Assembly (NCBI GenBank): GCA_004431415.1
Contig: QPMI01000451.1
Coordinates: 1 to 64,000, forward strand
Reading direction: 5' to 3'
Length of the DNA: 64,000 nt
DNA from: Cyanophora paradoxa
Lineage: Eukaryota > Glaucocystophyceae > Cyanophorales > Cyanophoraceae
The position numbers were made by a program, and so were the translations under genes. Position 1 is the stretch's first letter, and the number at the start of each line of letters is the position of its first letter. Below, in pieces: positions 11,648-22,413 of the stretch. A model generated the notes under the pieces. It had not been told where the DNA came from and made no database searches. It was given only the letters and a program-made list of their open reading frames with translations.

Positions 11648-14121
11648 TCAGTGGCCGACACGTGCGTGGTGGCCGGCGATCGGCACGGATGGCCTCAAGC
11701 GTTGGAGGTGTTCGTCGATCATCGCGAGCAGGCGATCAAGCCCTCGCCCTGCAACTTGTTAGCAAGGGGCGGGTGCTCCCAATTGGCCTCTGGGGTTTCT
11801 CATGCATGCAAGCCGACAAACGCACCCTCGGTCGCGGAGACGAGGACGAAGTGCCCGCTGGGCGGACTGCAGTCACGCAGTCGAGTCGCTAGGGCCTCAG
11901 GCGAGATCTTGTCCACCTTCGGAGGAGCTTCAGGGAGGCTCGCAAAGACCGCAGAGCTTAAGGAGGCCCAGGAGGCCCTGAGGGGAGGCAAAAACCTTGT
12001 TCCAAATCTCCTGCATGCCGGGCGCCAGAGCGTATGTCATTCTTCGAGTTGGTGGCGAGAGGCCCTGAGGAGGACGGCGGGGGGCTCACTAGGATGCGGG
12101 AAGGCTGTTTCGCGGGATCGATGCCGAGCTCTTGAAGAACGTGAGCGACGTCCGCAGCGTGACGGGCGAAGAGGGGCGATGACACGTCGCGGACAAGCAG
12201 GATGAGATCTGCGTGGACCACCTCCTCCAGCGTCGCCCTGCGCCCGGCTTCAGTCTCGCCCCGCCTCGCTCCGCCCTGCCCCGATCCGCCCGGCTCCGTG
12301 CGTGCGCCCCGCGCCACTCACTTGAACGACTCGACGAGCGTCGTCGGCAGGTGCTACCAAAGCCCGGGGCCCGTGCGCGGTGGGTGCGTGGATGGTCACG
12401 GTATTGGAGTGAAGCGCACCGAGATGAAGCCCACGGTGTCGGAGATCGCGGCGCGGCGCTGCGAGGCCGGTAGGTAGACGGCTCGGATGGTCGGGTCCAG
12501 CGTGGAGAATAACTGCAAGTGGTCAGCCGAGGGAGCCGACGGCAACATGTAAAGGGCAAGCACCTGATCCTTCACGAGCACCTCGTCCTCGCCGGCGCGG
12601 CTCAGCGCCCGCAGAAGCGAGCTCTTTCCTGCATTCGTGTACTAAACCACCGGCGCCGGGCGTCAGGTAGCGAGACAGCGGGCACGGCGCAGCAGCGCTC
12701 GGACCCCGACGAGAGCGATGGAGGGAAGTCCGCGTCCCTTGCGCTGAACGGCGCGCGTGCGCCGCACCTTCTCCAGCTCTTCTCGCAGCCTGCGGCCGGG
12801 CTGCCTCACGAGGAGCCCAACGCAGCGGCGGCCGCGGCGCCAGGGCGCACTGCGCCTCACGCTCCTTTAGGAGCCGCTTCTCGATCTCCAGCTGCTGCTC
12901 CCCCGAGCCGCCGAGCTTACCCGCACCTCCCTGGCCCTTCCCGCTCACGATCTCGAGCAGGCCCGCTCCTTCCTCCGCCATCCCGAACCGCCCGCTCCCC
13001 CCCGTCCGAAGCCGCGACCGCATATAAGCGATGCGGGCAAGCTCGACCTGGGAGATTATTTACTTGTGTTCTTGTGATCATGAGATGAATTCATAACAAC
13101 ACCTGAAGTCGGGCCTCCTTCGTCCGGGCCCGTTCACTGAAAATCTCTGCCGGCCCTCAGCCGCCGCCAAGCGCCGAGCTGCGGGGAGGGCTACGCACCA
13201 AGGATGACGGCAAAGCGGTCCCAGACCTGCACGCGAACGCGGGAGAGGCCGGGCGGCAGGCGTCCATCGTAGGCGAGGGCCTGCTCAAGATTGCGCTGCT
13301 GAGACGCCGTCAGGGTTGCGTCCAGAAATAGTAATACCTGCTGCCGCGTCGGGCCAGGCCGCGGGCTGCGCAGGGCCCTTGCGCGCCCCACGCGCGAATA
13401 CGTACGTGGAGGGGCTCCTCGGTCGGGTTGGCGCCTCGGCGCTCGCCTTCCCGGGCCAGCCTCTCAGCCGTGGCCTCTACAAGCTCACGGATCGACTCTT
13501 TCAGCGCCGCGACTTTTCCCTTCCCTGCCGGTCGTTGGCAAATTTTACGTTTTCGCCCGGTGGCCTGGGATCTTTTACCAAGATACGTCGCTGAATTCAC
13601 CTTGACGGATTCAAACATCGTTAGTTCAAGCGAGGGGAGGCGGCCGATTAATTACCTCGCGAAGGTGCCAGATGCCAGAAAGGCGCTCAACAACATGCCA
13701 GCCTTCCAGCGCCTCCGCAAGACCAATCGCCTCATCGAAATCAAACTTCTCCGACTCGGTGGCGCCGCGCGCAGCCGGATGCTGGCGCGCAGTTCAGGTT
13801 CCGACCCTGGACAAATAGCAACGTGCGCCGCGGCCGTACGCGCACAACCACGATTGTTTTGCGCATTCCAGGCTTCAAATCTTCCCCAGACAGACGTGCG
13901 CGTTCTCCTGGCAGCTCGCGCATCAACGCGCTCGGGGGGTCTTCTCGCGGCCGCTGCTGATCGCTGCCGCGGCTGCTCGCGCTTCGTGCCCCGATGCTGC
14001 ATGGTGCGCCTGCAAAGACTACAGGACGGCTGGTGCGCCTGCAAAGACTACAGGACGCCTGACGCAGTACCTGACGGGGACACGACGAGCGCAGCCGCTG
14101 GCGGAAGGCTGCGGCAAGCAT
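11648..14121 (-). CDS. HflX/GTPBP6-family ribosome-associated GTPase, probably organellar
   Basis: HflX GTPases bind the large ribosomal subunit and split stalled or hibernating ribosomes; GTPBP6 does this in mitochondria. Domains in order: an Arg/Ser-rich N-terminal extension from Met 14121 that looks like a transit peptide; the HflX N-terminal domain with [17 protein letters not shown] and the [12 protein letters not shown] / [14 protein letters not shown] junction; the GxGEQQLE-type linker ([17 protein letters not shown]); then the G domain. G1 is [15 protein letters not shown]2 lies around [11 protein letters not shown]3 is SDTVGFI and G4 is NKVD. The C-terminal strand is LVSATEG. Introns fit exactly: one of 63 nt (12704-12642) splits G1 between Gly and Tyr, one splits G4 as NK|VD, and another joins SATEG to the last exon ([14 protein letters not shown]). 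The stop is at 11648-11650. Family identity is secure; organelle targeting is inferred from the extension only. Confidence 0.93.
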
Positions 14122-14346
14122 GATTACGATTACGACTTGTACTTGGACGAAACAGCTGCTAGGGCTAGTCCAGATGTTGTCGGTCGTCTAGATCTCTGAA
14201 ATGCAAGCATCGCCTTCCTTTTGATCGCGTACCCCGGGCCAGGGGACAGACTCGGCGGCACAGTGCCCGCCGCACACTGCCGCACAGCGCGCTCTGTGTG
14301 GCGCACTGTCGCGGCGCACAGTGACGCACTGTGCGGCGCACAGGCA
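14122..14346. promoter_or_regulatory. Divergent HflX/FERRY3 promoter with repeated CACTGTG motifs
   Basis: The two genes start 225 bases apart in opposite directions. At 14259-14342 the word CACTGTG/CACAGTG or close variants (GGCACAGTGCC, GCACACTGCCGCAC, GCGCACTGTCGC, GCGCACAGTG, ACGCACTGTGCG) recurs at short intervals on both strands. That pattern suits a cluster of binding sites for a palindrome-binding factor. The function is inferred. Confidence 0.4.
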
Positions 14347-17181
14347 ATGGCACGGCATAAGGAAAAGCGGCTGGTCGCGCCGGCAGACTTGAGAGTGCAG
14401 ATGCATTTTGCGGTAGGCAAGAAGCTTTGCACGGTGCAGTTGTGGTTCGAGGAAGGTGAGGATGCGCTCGAGACGATGCGCTCGTTCTTCTCGAGCGAGG
14501 ACATCCCGCGCAACCTGGAGACGCCCCTGCTCGCTTCCGTAGCCGCCCTCTTCGAAGAAGAGCAGAAGCTGCGGTCGCGCGAGTTCGAGTCTGCAGGTGC
14601 GTCGATGACGCGGCGCGGCGCCGCCCGCGCAGCAGACAGGGGCACGGTAGTGTCGACGGCAGAGAAGTGGGAGAAAGGCGCGCGGGAGTGGGAGCGCTGG
14701 TTCGTTGAGGATCAGGCCCCGCGCCCGAGAGTTCCCGCGGCACCGGCGCCGGCGCTGGATGAGGACGTGGGGTTCTCGGCGGTGCGGTCGCGCAGCGGGC
14801 ACAATGAGCGCGAGAGCCGTAACCGGTGCGCAGGGCGACCTCGCATTCGCAACGGCGTACTCGTACATGGCATCTCAGTGGGAGGCCGCGAAGAGTCGGC
14901 GCGACGAGCTCCTCTCTCTGCTTGGGGACCACCGGTGCGTATGCGCCGGGCGCCCAAGTCGCCTTGCGGGGGCTCCCGAGGGGGCCCCTGAGGCGGAAGG
15001 ACAGACGCACCCTCTCGGACTTCATCGCGCAGCGGACAGAGGCGCTCGCGGAGCTCGCAAAGAAGTGCGGAGGTTCCGGTGGGGCGGGGTCGGGTTGCCA
15101 ACGGGATTGAGGCAGGCAGTCGCGGGAGGCGGGGCAACTGGCCCTGCGCAACGTCCTAACCTTCGGCTCCACAACAGACGACAAGGCCAGCCCGCCCGGC
15201 CGACCCGTACGCGCCCCTGATGCCGCGCATACAGGAGCGCCGCCTGCGGGAGCTCGCCGCGAAGCACATCGCTGACGCCGCGGAAGTCCGCGCGCGGCAC
15301 GACAAGGAGGCCAGCCCGCTTCTTCCCCGGGTTTGTCGCCTGGCGCGACGGGGCGGCAGGTGGTGCGCCTCAAGAGCTCCTTCCGGAGCGGCTTCCGGGA
15401 GCTCGCCGTCAATGTCGTCGCCGAGATGCGGTCGGCCGCCTTCCCGCGCCCGACGCTCCTGGGCTCACCCCAGCTCACGCAGACGAGAGGCGATAGCGGC
15501 ATGTTCAGGCCACCCGTTGGACGCCTTCCCCGCCCAGCGGCGCGTAAGAGGGTGTCCCGCTCGGGACTCTCGTTAAAGCGGGCAGCAGCATCGCCCCGGG
15601 GCCAGAGGCGCTGCTGCACGCGACGATGCGCGGCGACCAGCTTCGCGTCCTGTGCGCAGAGCGCGCCCGGGAAGCAGCTGCGCGGGCTCAAGCGGGGCGC
15701 AGGTACACGCCGGAGGCGGAGGAGCTCGCCGACGTCGAGCGGGCCTTCTGCAACCCTGCCGCCTACGTCCGTCCGCCTGCACGCCCGGTGGGCCAGCCTC
15801 ATGCGCGCTACAGGTTCCCGGGCGGCTGTTGCGGCCCGCGGTGGCCGGCGAGCGCTTCATCTTTCACCTCGGAAGCCAGAAGAAGGTCAGCAAGCGTCGC
15901 CGCGCGCCCTGCGTTTCTCACTGGCCTGCAGGTCTCCCACGCCGTTTATCTCCACCAGGCATCCCTCCGCGATCTCTTCCTTCCCCCCGCCCCCTCCACC
16001 CTCTCCCTCGGCACATCCCCCTCGACCTCTCCCGCCCCACAGGATCCAGTTCGCGTGCCTCGAGAGTCCCCTTGTCCTCCAGCGACCCACCGAGTACGCA
16101 GATGGCTGCTGTGCGGGGCCTTGCGCTCGTTTCGGGGGCTGCCGAGCGGCTGGCGAGTGGAGCGGTGGCGCTCTTCGGTGGCGGCGCGTCCCCAAGCACC
16201 GCTGGCGGCGTCGGCTTTGTTCCTGTTGCGGGCCGGGCGGTGACGGGAAGCCCTGCGGCGACAGTGGTGCGCGGCAGGCCGGTGCTGGGCGGGGCGGAGG
16301 TGACAGGGCGCAGGTGCTGGTGGACCCTGAGCTGCGGTACGAGTGGGGCGCGGCGCGCGCCCTCGCCGATGCATGTGCCGCCACCGTCGAGTACCACTTC
16401 GAGGACCTCTCCGGTGTCTACCGCCCGCCCCTGCCCTCTCCCTAGCCTCGCCCCCCTCTCCCTCCCTTCCCCCGCCCCCACCGCCTCTCACGCCTTGCAG
16501 AGCGCCTCGAAGAGGTGCGCCGGGCTGCTGCCGGTGCCGCCCTTGTTCCTGGCGACTTCTTCGTCTCGCGCCACTCCTCACTCGCCAGGCACGATTCTCT
16601 GCCCTTTTCCCTGCGGAGACTCACCCGCCCCACAGCTTCACGCTCGTCTACCACCTGGTTGCCCCCTCTTCCGCTGTACGGCCTTCTGCCATGTCACCGT
16701 GGGGCAATGTCCTCAGCCAACGGCGCAGGTGGGGGCTCTGCAGCCAGAGGTCGGAGGGGCCCTGCTGCGGGGTCTACGGAGGGTCTTGCGGGCGGCGGCC
16801 GCCGCCGGCGCATCGTCCATCACTATACCCGTCCTTCTGCATGAGGCGTTGGCGGCTGCCAGCCCCACCGCGGGCCCCGACCGCGAAGGCGTGCTTCGGG
16901 CTCTCGACGGGGTGGTTCCATCGTCTCCAGCCGCATCTGTGGGACGGGCGCCACCTGGAAACGAGGCGCTCAGTGTGGCAACGGCCGCAGGGGGTTCGGC
17001 ACGTGTGGCGGCACTAAGGCGGAGCGAGGCCGTCTTACGCTGCGTCAAGATGCATGCCGTGGAGGGGTATGCACGTGGCGGCTCGCTGCGGCTCTTTCGC
17101 TTCCTGCTAGCGCCTGGCGACGAGGCGCTTTACCGCCAAACTAAGGCTCAACTCCTCTCCACCCTCAACTGCCGCCCCTGA
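14347..17181 (+). CDS. FERRY3: FERRY complex subunit 3 homologue (C12orf4 / DUF2362 family)
   Basis: In animals this protein belongs to the five-subunit FERRY complex that links Rab5 early endosomes to mRNAs and ribosomes. Landmarks in order: an N-terminal beta segment (VQMHFAVGKKLCTVQLWF, start Met 14347); a Trp-rich acidic helix (EKWEKGAREWERWFVED); a helix with YSYMASQWEAAKSRRDELL; the coiled-coil block LMPRIQERRLRELAAKHIADA; ERFIFHLGSQKK near 15855; DPELRYEWGAARALADACA near 16330; PGDFFVSRHSSL near 16550 followed by FTLVYHLVAP near 16640; GLRRVLRAAAAAGASSITIP; and LRRSEAVLRCVK before the end. All occur in the same order in human C12orf4 (for example PGEFYITRHSNL and FTIHLGAQ). Several short introns are needed. 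No FERRY partner is in the window. The stop codon lies inside a locally duplicated segment. Confidence 0.85.
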
Positions 17182-17414
17182 GGGATCGTCAGATCGAAAT
17201 TAGATTCAAAACTTGAAACGCCCTCAGGGCCTGAAATTAGATTTAAAACGCCCTGAAATCGAAATCGAAAATCGCCTTTCCTGTATATATATACTCCTCT
17301 CCACCCTCAACTGCCGCCCCTGAGGGATCGTCAGATCGAAATTAGATTCAAAACTTGAAACGCCCTCAGGGCCTGAAATTAGATTTAAAACGCCCTGAAA
17401 TCGAAATCGAAAAT
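17151..17414 (+). repeat. Tandem duplication of the FERRY3 3' end (period 142)
   Basis: The stretch from ACTCCTCTCCACCCTC through the stop codon to GAAATCGAAATCGAAAATC (17151-17272) is repeated almost exactly at 17293-17414, separated by a short TATATATA-containing spacer. The second copy is no longer coding. The copies also share internal words (CGCCCTCAGGGC, CGCCCTGAAA). The duplication is probably recent because identity is near complete. Confidence 0.95.
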
Positions 17415-17730
17415 CATGGCATCATGATCATATGTATATATACTGCCCGAGTGGAGCCTCGGAGCCCGGCGGCCCTCGGAGGACATCAATCGATATCATG
17501 ATCATGTTGATGACACTGTGTGACATGTACTACCGTACGCGTAGTACTTCGGTACACGTTGACCAGTCCTCTCGGCGATCTTGCCGGCAAGGAACAGGAC
17601 CGCATCAACAGAACCCTCGCAGTAACATTTCGGCCGAAGCGGCCGCGGGCGTCGTAGGCCTATCTCAGAGTTTCCCCCCCGCCCTATCTCCCCCCTCCCT
17701 CCCCCTCTTGTCCCATGGGTGGCGCGTCAG

Positions 17731-18243
17731 GCTCTCGACTGCCGCCACTACGAGTACGCTGGTCTTGCGTTTCGACTCCCTCTGCCACGCGGTCTTGATG
17801 CTTATTTTGCGCAGGTTCCGGCAGCTCATGCAGCACGCCGTCCGGCGGCACCCCAAGGACGAGGACCCGCCGTGCACGCTCCAGCTCGTCTGCGAGGCCT
17901 GGACCTCGAAGACGTGCGGGATGTGCGGCAAGATCAACTACGGGCTCGGCTCGAAGAGGGTCTTCGAGTGCCGCCCCGGGTGCGGCTTCCGGGCGGACCG
18001 CGACGGCGGCGCCGCGCGGTGCGTGTTGTGTCTATACACGCCTATACACAATCGCTGCTCCCCCCGCCTAGTCCCGACACGGCCTATCCACGGCGTAATT
18101 TTCCGTCTAGGCCTAGGGCCGGCTCGCCCTCCCAGCGCCGCCCGATCGCAATCGTAATCGTACTGATCGCACAGACCTCTCGCAGGGGCATCCTGATTCG
18201 CTACGGCACGGGCGTGGACGCGAAGCGCCTGCTCAGCTCGTAG
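17731..18243 (+). pseudogene. Fanzor (eukaryotic TnpB-like RNA-guided nuclease), C-terminal fragment
   Basis: TnpB/Fanzor proteins are RNA-guided DNA nucleases carried by transposons. Three joined exons remain: 17731-17753, 17815-18018 and 18186-18243. They encode a short helix (ALDCRHYEFRQLMQHAVRR across the first splice), the VCEAWTSKTCGMCG half of the C4 zinc finger, the FECRPGCG half, and the RuvC-III motif ADRDGGAAR with its catalytic Asp, followed by GILIRYGTG and a stop at 18241. Both introns are GT-AG. The RuvC-I and RuvC-II parts that should precede this are not found: upstream sequence is pyrimidine-rich (17660-17715) and then repeat DNA. I therefore call it truncated, although exons split by larger introns further upstream cannot be excluded. 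Confidence 0.8.
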
Positions 18244-18289
18244 CTAGCTAGGCTCCGGATCCGATCCCCTTTTTCCCCATCAGGGCACC

Positions 18290-18905
18290 AGTCCCTGCGG
18301 GTTACGCTCTCACCCAAACAGCACGGGTACAGTTAAAGCGCTGTAGGTAGGAGGTCCGGCGCGCCCGTAGCGTAGAAAGAGCAGAGACACCATGACGTTG
18401 TGAACAAGGCTCGAAGCTGACGGTCCCATCCGGGGAAATAAGCGAGTACGTGTGGATGGCATGCCCCAGCAAAAACTCTTCTGGAACCTGCATGCGAGAG
18501 ACCTGGCCCAGTGGCTGATGGGGCCACGGACCGTCGGACCTGCCAGGCTGCAATCAATGTGAGCTAGCAACATCTGACTCAGTAAATCAGTGAAGAATAA
18601 AATTAGAAAAGCAGTTACCATCTCAATATCATCAACTGCAACGTTAGATCTCTCGACAACCAGCTTCTTGAATGAAGCAACCACTGCCGCAGTGCCTCTA
18701 GATCTGCAGTTCCGGATGTGTCTGCCTTGCTGGACTGTCGAAACAAGTTACAAGTTCGCCACATGGAGGCGCAGATTGACGCAGAGGATGAGCACCTGGT
18801 GCGACTCGACACCTTTGAGCTTGTACCCCGAAAACGCCCCCGGAAACTCGTTCGCCATGTACTCCTCATGGCCTGACAACACGGGACTCGGGAACCTGGC
18901 ATACA
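18290..18905 (-). repeat. Decayed repeat element, family D copy 1
   Basis: 18290-18380 matches 44749-44815 and 61745-61855 (core CGCTTTAACTGTACCCGTGC, CGGACCTCCTACCT and GAAAGAGCA on one strand or the other). On the minus strand the frame continues upstream as plausible protein: SSLVHNVMVSLLFLRYGRAG, and before it FLILFFTDLLSQMLLAHID and PVLSGHEEYMANEFPGAF in another frame. This suggests an eroded gene or transposon. No transposase motif is recognisable. Confidence 0.6.
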
Positions 18906-18927
18906 CGGGGCCCTAGGCCTTAGGCCT

Positions 18928-18990
18928 AGGGTGAAACAATAGAGAGCCGTGCCAAGCCCGCTGCAAGGCAGACTGAACCCCCGCGGGCGG
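18928..18990 (+). repeat. Dispersed repeat family B, copy 2
   Basis: Diverged partner of 1372-1442, in the same orientation. Confidence 0.6.
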
Positions 18991-19089
18991 CTCGAGCTAG
19001 CGCTCGGGGCAGGGAGCTAAGAATTATATTAATTACGATTACGTATACGATCCTACCTGAATGACGAAACCCGTACCCGGGACGTGCGA

Positions 19090-21994
19090 ATGGCGGCGCC
19101 GCAGCCGCTGCAGCTCTCGCTGACCGACCTCGAGAAGCGCTACTACTCGGATGTGTTCGTACAAGCGGATGGTGCGCCCCCGTGCGCGCAATCGCCGCGC
19201 CGCGCCGCGCAGTGACCAGGGTTCGCCGGCGAACAGCGGATGGGGACGGTTGGATAACCAGCAAGGTGCGCCGCGTCGCGCGCCGCGCGCCGGCGCGGAC
19301 TTCCAGGGCCGACACAGCGCAGGACGCCCAGTTCCTGCGCCGGTCGGGTCTCGGCGCGCCCGCCTTGAAAGAGATATGGAAAGTATCGGACGCTGCAGCG
19401 AAGGGCTACCTGAGCAGGCTCGAGTTCGCAATCGCGCTGCGGCTTGTCGCCGTCGCCCAGACTCAGCCTTCGACGCCTCTCACGCTGGAGGCGGCTAAGA
19501 TGCCGCCCGCCGTGCTTCCGGTTTTTGAGGGCATCTCTGTGCCAGCCTCCGTCGGCGCCGTGCCCCCGCCGTCTTCAGTCGGAGCGCCGGGTCCAGCGCC
19601 GGTCGCCGTTGCACCCATGTCGTTTTCTTCGGCGAATGGACCCCCCGCAGAGGCACTGATGCATTCAATCGCGCCTGCAACACCTGTCACTGCAGCTCCA
19701 ACTGCTCAGCTCGCACATGCCCCGTCGGCCGCAATCAGCTCCCCGCCACCTGTTCCCCTCACGAGTGCGGGGTCAACCGTGGTATCTCCGTCGTCGCCCA
19801 AAGACACCTCTTCACGTGTCACGCCGAGAGCGGCCGTCCCAGGGGTTGTGCCACCTATTTCCAAGAACGGCCGTCTGATTCCAAGAACGGTCGTGTCACG
19901 CCGAGAGCGGCCGTCTGATTCCAAGAACGTTTTCTTGCTTTTCGCTCACATTTGAAAACTCCAGACAAACGCCTGTCAAGCGAGGAATTCGCGATTGCTA
20001 TGGTGCGAGGCTTCACAATAGGAATTCGCTGACGAATCCGTTCCAATCGCGTGGGTTCCTTGCTGAGACGTGAGTTTGCAGCATTTGATTGGTCATCGTA
20101 TCAAAGGAGTTGAGGTCCCTGCGACTCTGCCTGCACACTTGCTGCCTCCTTCCAAAACAACAGTGCAGCCGTCTGCTGCCCCCTCGCAAAGCACGCCAGC
20201 ATTTGCTGCCTCAATACCAGAGGCTGCTGAAGCACACACGCAAATATCCGAACGCTCCATTGCAAGCAGCAGGGCAGAGCCAAGCAATGCGGTTCAGCGG
20301 ACGTCCGATGTAGTCTCAGGGCGTCTTGTGTCTCCTCCGTGTGATCTCCCAGCCACAGCATCGCCTTCGATCGATCACCTGCCATCCAACACCGACGCAG
20401 TGGCCAGCTCAGAGGTGCAGGGACGCATATCGGATGAGGACCTTGTGGTGCTGATGTCGCACACGTCAAGCCAGCCAGCACTGAGCGCTTCAAGTGTACC
20501 ATCGCCTGCAATCCCGGCGTTGGCTTCGGTTCTGCCTTCGGCCCCGTCAGCTTCTCCTGGTGTGACGTCGACATCGACATCTGGTGAAGTCGAATCTGCC
20601 AGGCAGATCGCAGCGATGAAGGAAGATCTCCAGGCACTGCGTCAGTCATTCAACGAATTGGCAGCCCAACAGGCGAAGCAGCGCGATCTGCAGGGATCCA
20701 TGGAGGAGATGAAGACCCGCTTGGATCGTGAAACAGAGGCGAGAACAAGACTCGAAGAGAGCCTTGCAGATGCAGTCGCTTCGAGAGACAAATCGCTTCA
20801 AGAGATGAGTACTCTCCGAGCAGCTGTCGAAGGGATTCAGGGGAGCCTCACTCGTGAAGTCGACTCTCTGAAGGTAGTTCATTCTCTTTGCTCATCTCTC
20901 TTTCATCCTCTAACTGTTCTTGGTAGAATTTGATCGGTTCAATTCAAAGCCAGGGAGAAAAGGACGCCACTCTGCTTCAGCAGGAGCTGCACGCTGCAAT
21001 GCAGGCCGTTGCCTCTGAGCTGGAGCATCACAAATTGCTCATCGGCCAAGCCATGGAGGTCAGCCTGAAAGCTGCAGAGGCAGCAACTGCTAATGGAGCA
21101 GGCGAAGATGCTGAAGAAGCTGTTCAACAGCCGCCCCAAATGGCCGGAGAGGAATTGTGTGAACGAGATGTAAACAAGGTCTCACACAGCGGAAGTCCCC
21201 AGCTCTCTCCCCGCTTCGATGAGCACCAGCAGCATCAAACAGTGATTAGTGAGCCAGCCAGAGAATCCGAAGTGGTCAGCTTTTCCACCGAACATTCTTC
21301 AAGCCCTTCTTTTCTACGGGCAGGCCACAGCTCTGTGGATGTGGGGGATGTGGGCGTAGCCCAGCTTCCACCTGCTCCTGGAACCTCCATTCTTCAGCAG
21401 GAGCTGCACACCGTGCCGCCTCCGGAGCATCCTGCAGTCGATGCACCTCAAGAGCTCGATGTTGTTGAGTTTGTTTCAGAGCCAGGAAGCCCAGCGCCGG
21501 CCCCTGCGAACGGCTCTCCCGTGGACTCGCCTCTGAATGAAGATTTGCCACCACCCCCTGCTCCGCCTCTACCAGCGATAGCGCCACTGCTTGGTGCGAG
21601 TGTTTCGACAGAAGAAGAGCCTTCTGGCGGTGCTGTGGGTGCTGGCGAGGCAGCTGGGGAGGCAGCTGGGGAGGCAGTTGTGGCAGACGAGAGTTGGGCG
21701 CCCTTCGCTCCTACCATCTCCGCCAGTGCCCCCGAGGCATTTTCGGAAGCCTTCTCAACCCCAGCTTTTGAGTCGTTTTCAGCCCCAGCCTTCGTGGGAC
21801 ACTTCTCCGACTTCGCCAAGCCAAGTTTTTCTTCAGATTTCTCTCAGGTGGGCGTCATTCATTCTATTTCTTCTGCACTTCAAGCCGATTGTCATTGCAG
21901 GCCTTCAGCCAGGCCTTCACTGCACCCCCTGCCTCGCCTGCACCCCCTGCCCCCGCTGCCGAGACTCTCGACGTCGATTTGCCTATCCGACTGA
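19090..21994 (+). CDS. Eps15/Ede1-like endocytic scaffold with EH domains and coiled coil
   Basis: EH-domain scaffolds bind NPF-containing adaptors at clathrin-coated pits. Exon 1 (19090-19171) begins the first EH domain (LTDLEKRYYSDVFVQAD). A 29-nt exon (19237-19265) supplies the calcium-loop ADGDGWITSK, and exon 3 from 19323 continues DAQFLRRSGL and LKEIWKVSD to the EF helix (LSRLEFAIALRLVAVAQ). A second EH domain is indicated near 19960-20140 by RLSSEEFAIAM and the terminal IKGVEVPATLPAHLLPPS. Pro/Ser/Ala-rich linkers follow. Then comes a coiled coil (about 20590-21090, ARQIAAMKEDLQALRQSF onward) split by one intron, an acidic region, and a tail with repeated Ser/Phe/Ala motifs (AFSEAFSTPAFESFSAPAF). 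The region 19820-19935 holds a tandemly repeated CCAAGAACGGCCGTCTGATT-type sequence that may be intronic. The central exon borders are uncertain. Confidence 0.85.
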
Positions 21995-22413
21995 GCCCTT
22001 GAGACTGTCGATCGCGAGTACAGCCAGTCAGAACAGCTAGTCCAGATGTCGTCGGTCGCCTCTGAAATGCACTAGCAGAGGGCGCCTCTGAAATGCACTA
22101 GCAGAGGCGCGGCAGCCTTCAAGAATTCAATGATGAAATCACAAAGTCGGGATAGCGGCTACTAAATCGCACGTCCGAGTTAAATCGTAATCGAATCGAA
22201 ATCGAAGGCCAATCCCTGCCCAACCCCCGTCGTTCCCACGCTGCGAAGCATCGTAACCCCCCCCCCCCCCCCCCCCCCCCCTCCCCAGGCTTAAGCTTAA
22301 GCCGGCAGCTTCTTAAGCTGCAGGCGTGAAGCTCACGTCTCATAACAAGCTCGTAACCAGGCGCCTCCATCGCGAGGACATCGCGCGCCTCAATGAGTCC
22401 ATCAAGTTCCAAT
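21995..22413. other. Intergenic region with short repeats and poly(C)
   Basis: CCTCTGAAATGCACTAGCAGAGG occurs twice in tandem at about 22057-22108. The segment beginning CTAGTCCAGATGTCGTCGGTCG at 22037 resembles 14160-14200 in the FERRY3/HflX spacer. A 25-nt poly(C) lies at 22257-22281. No gene is seen. Confidence 0.6.

Noticed and set aside
14165-15802. 545-aa minus-strand ORF across FERRY3
   Set aside because: Antisense shadow of the FERRY3 exons; Arg/Ser/Pro-rich composition and no domain.
15652-17181. One continuous 509-aa ORF as the real product of 15.6-17.2 kb
   Set aside because: Only its C-terminal part agrees with the C12orf4 family; the front part reads through introns in the wrong frame.
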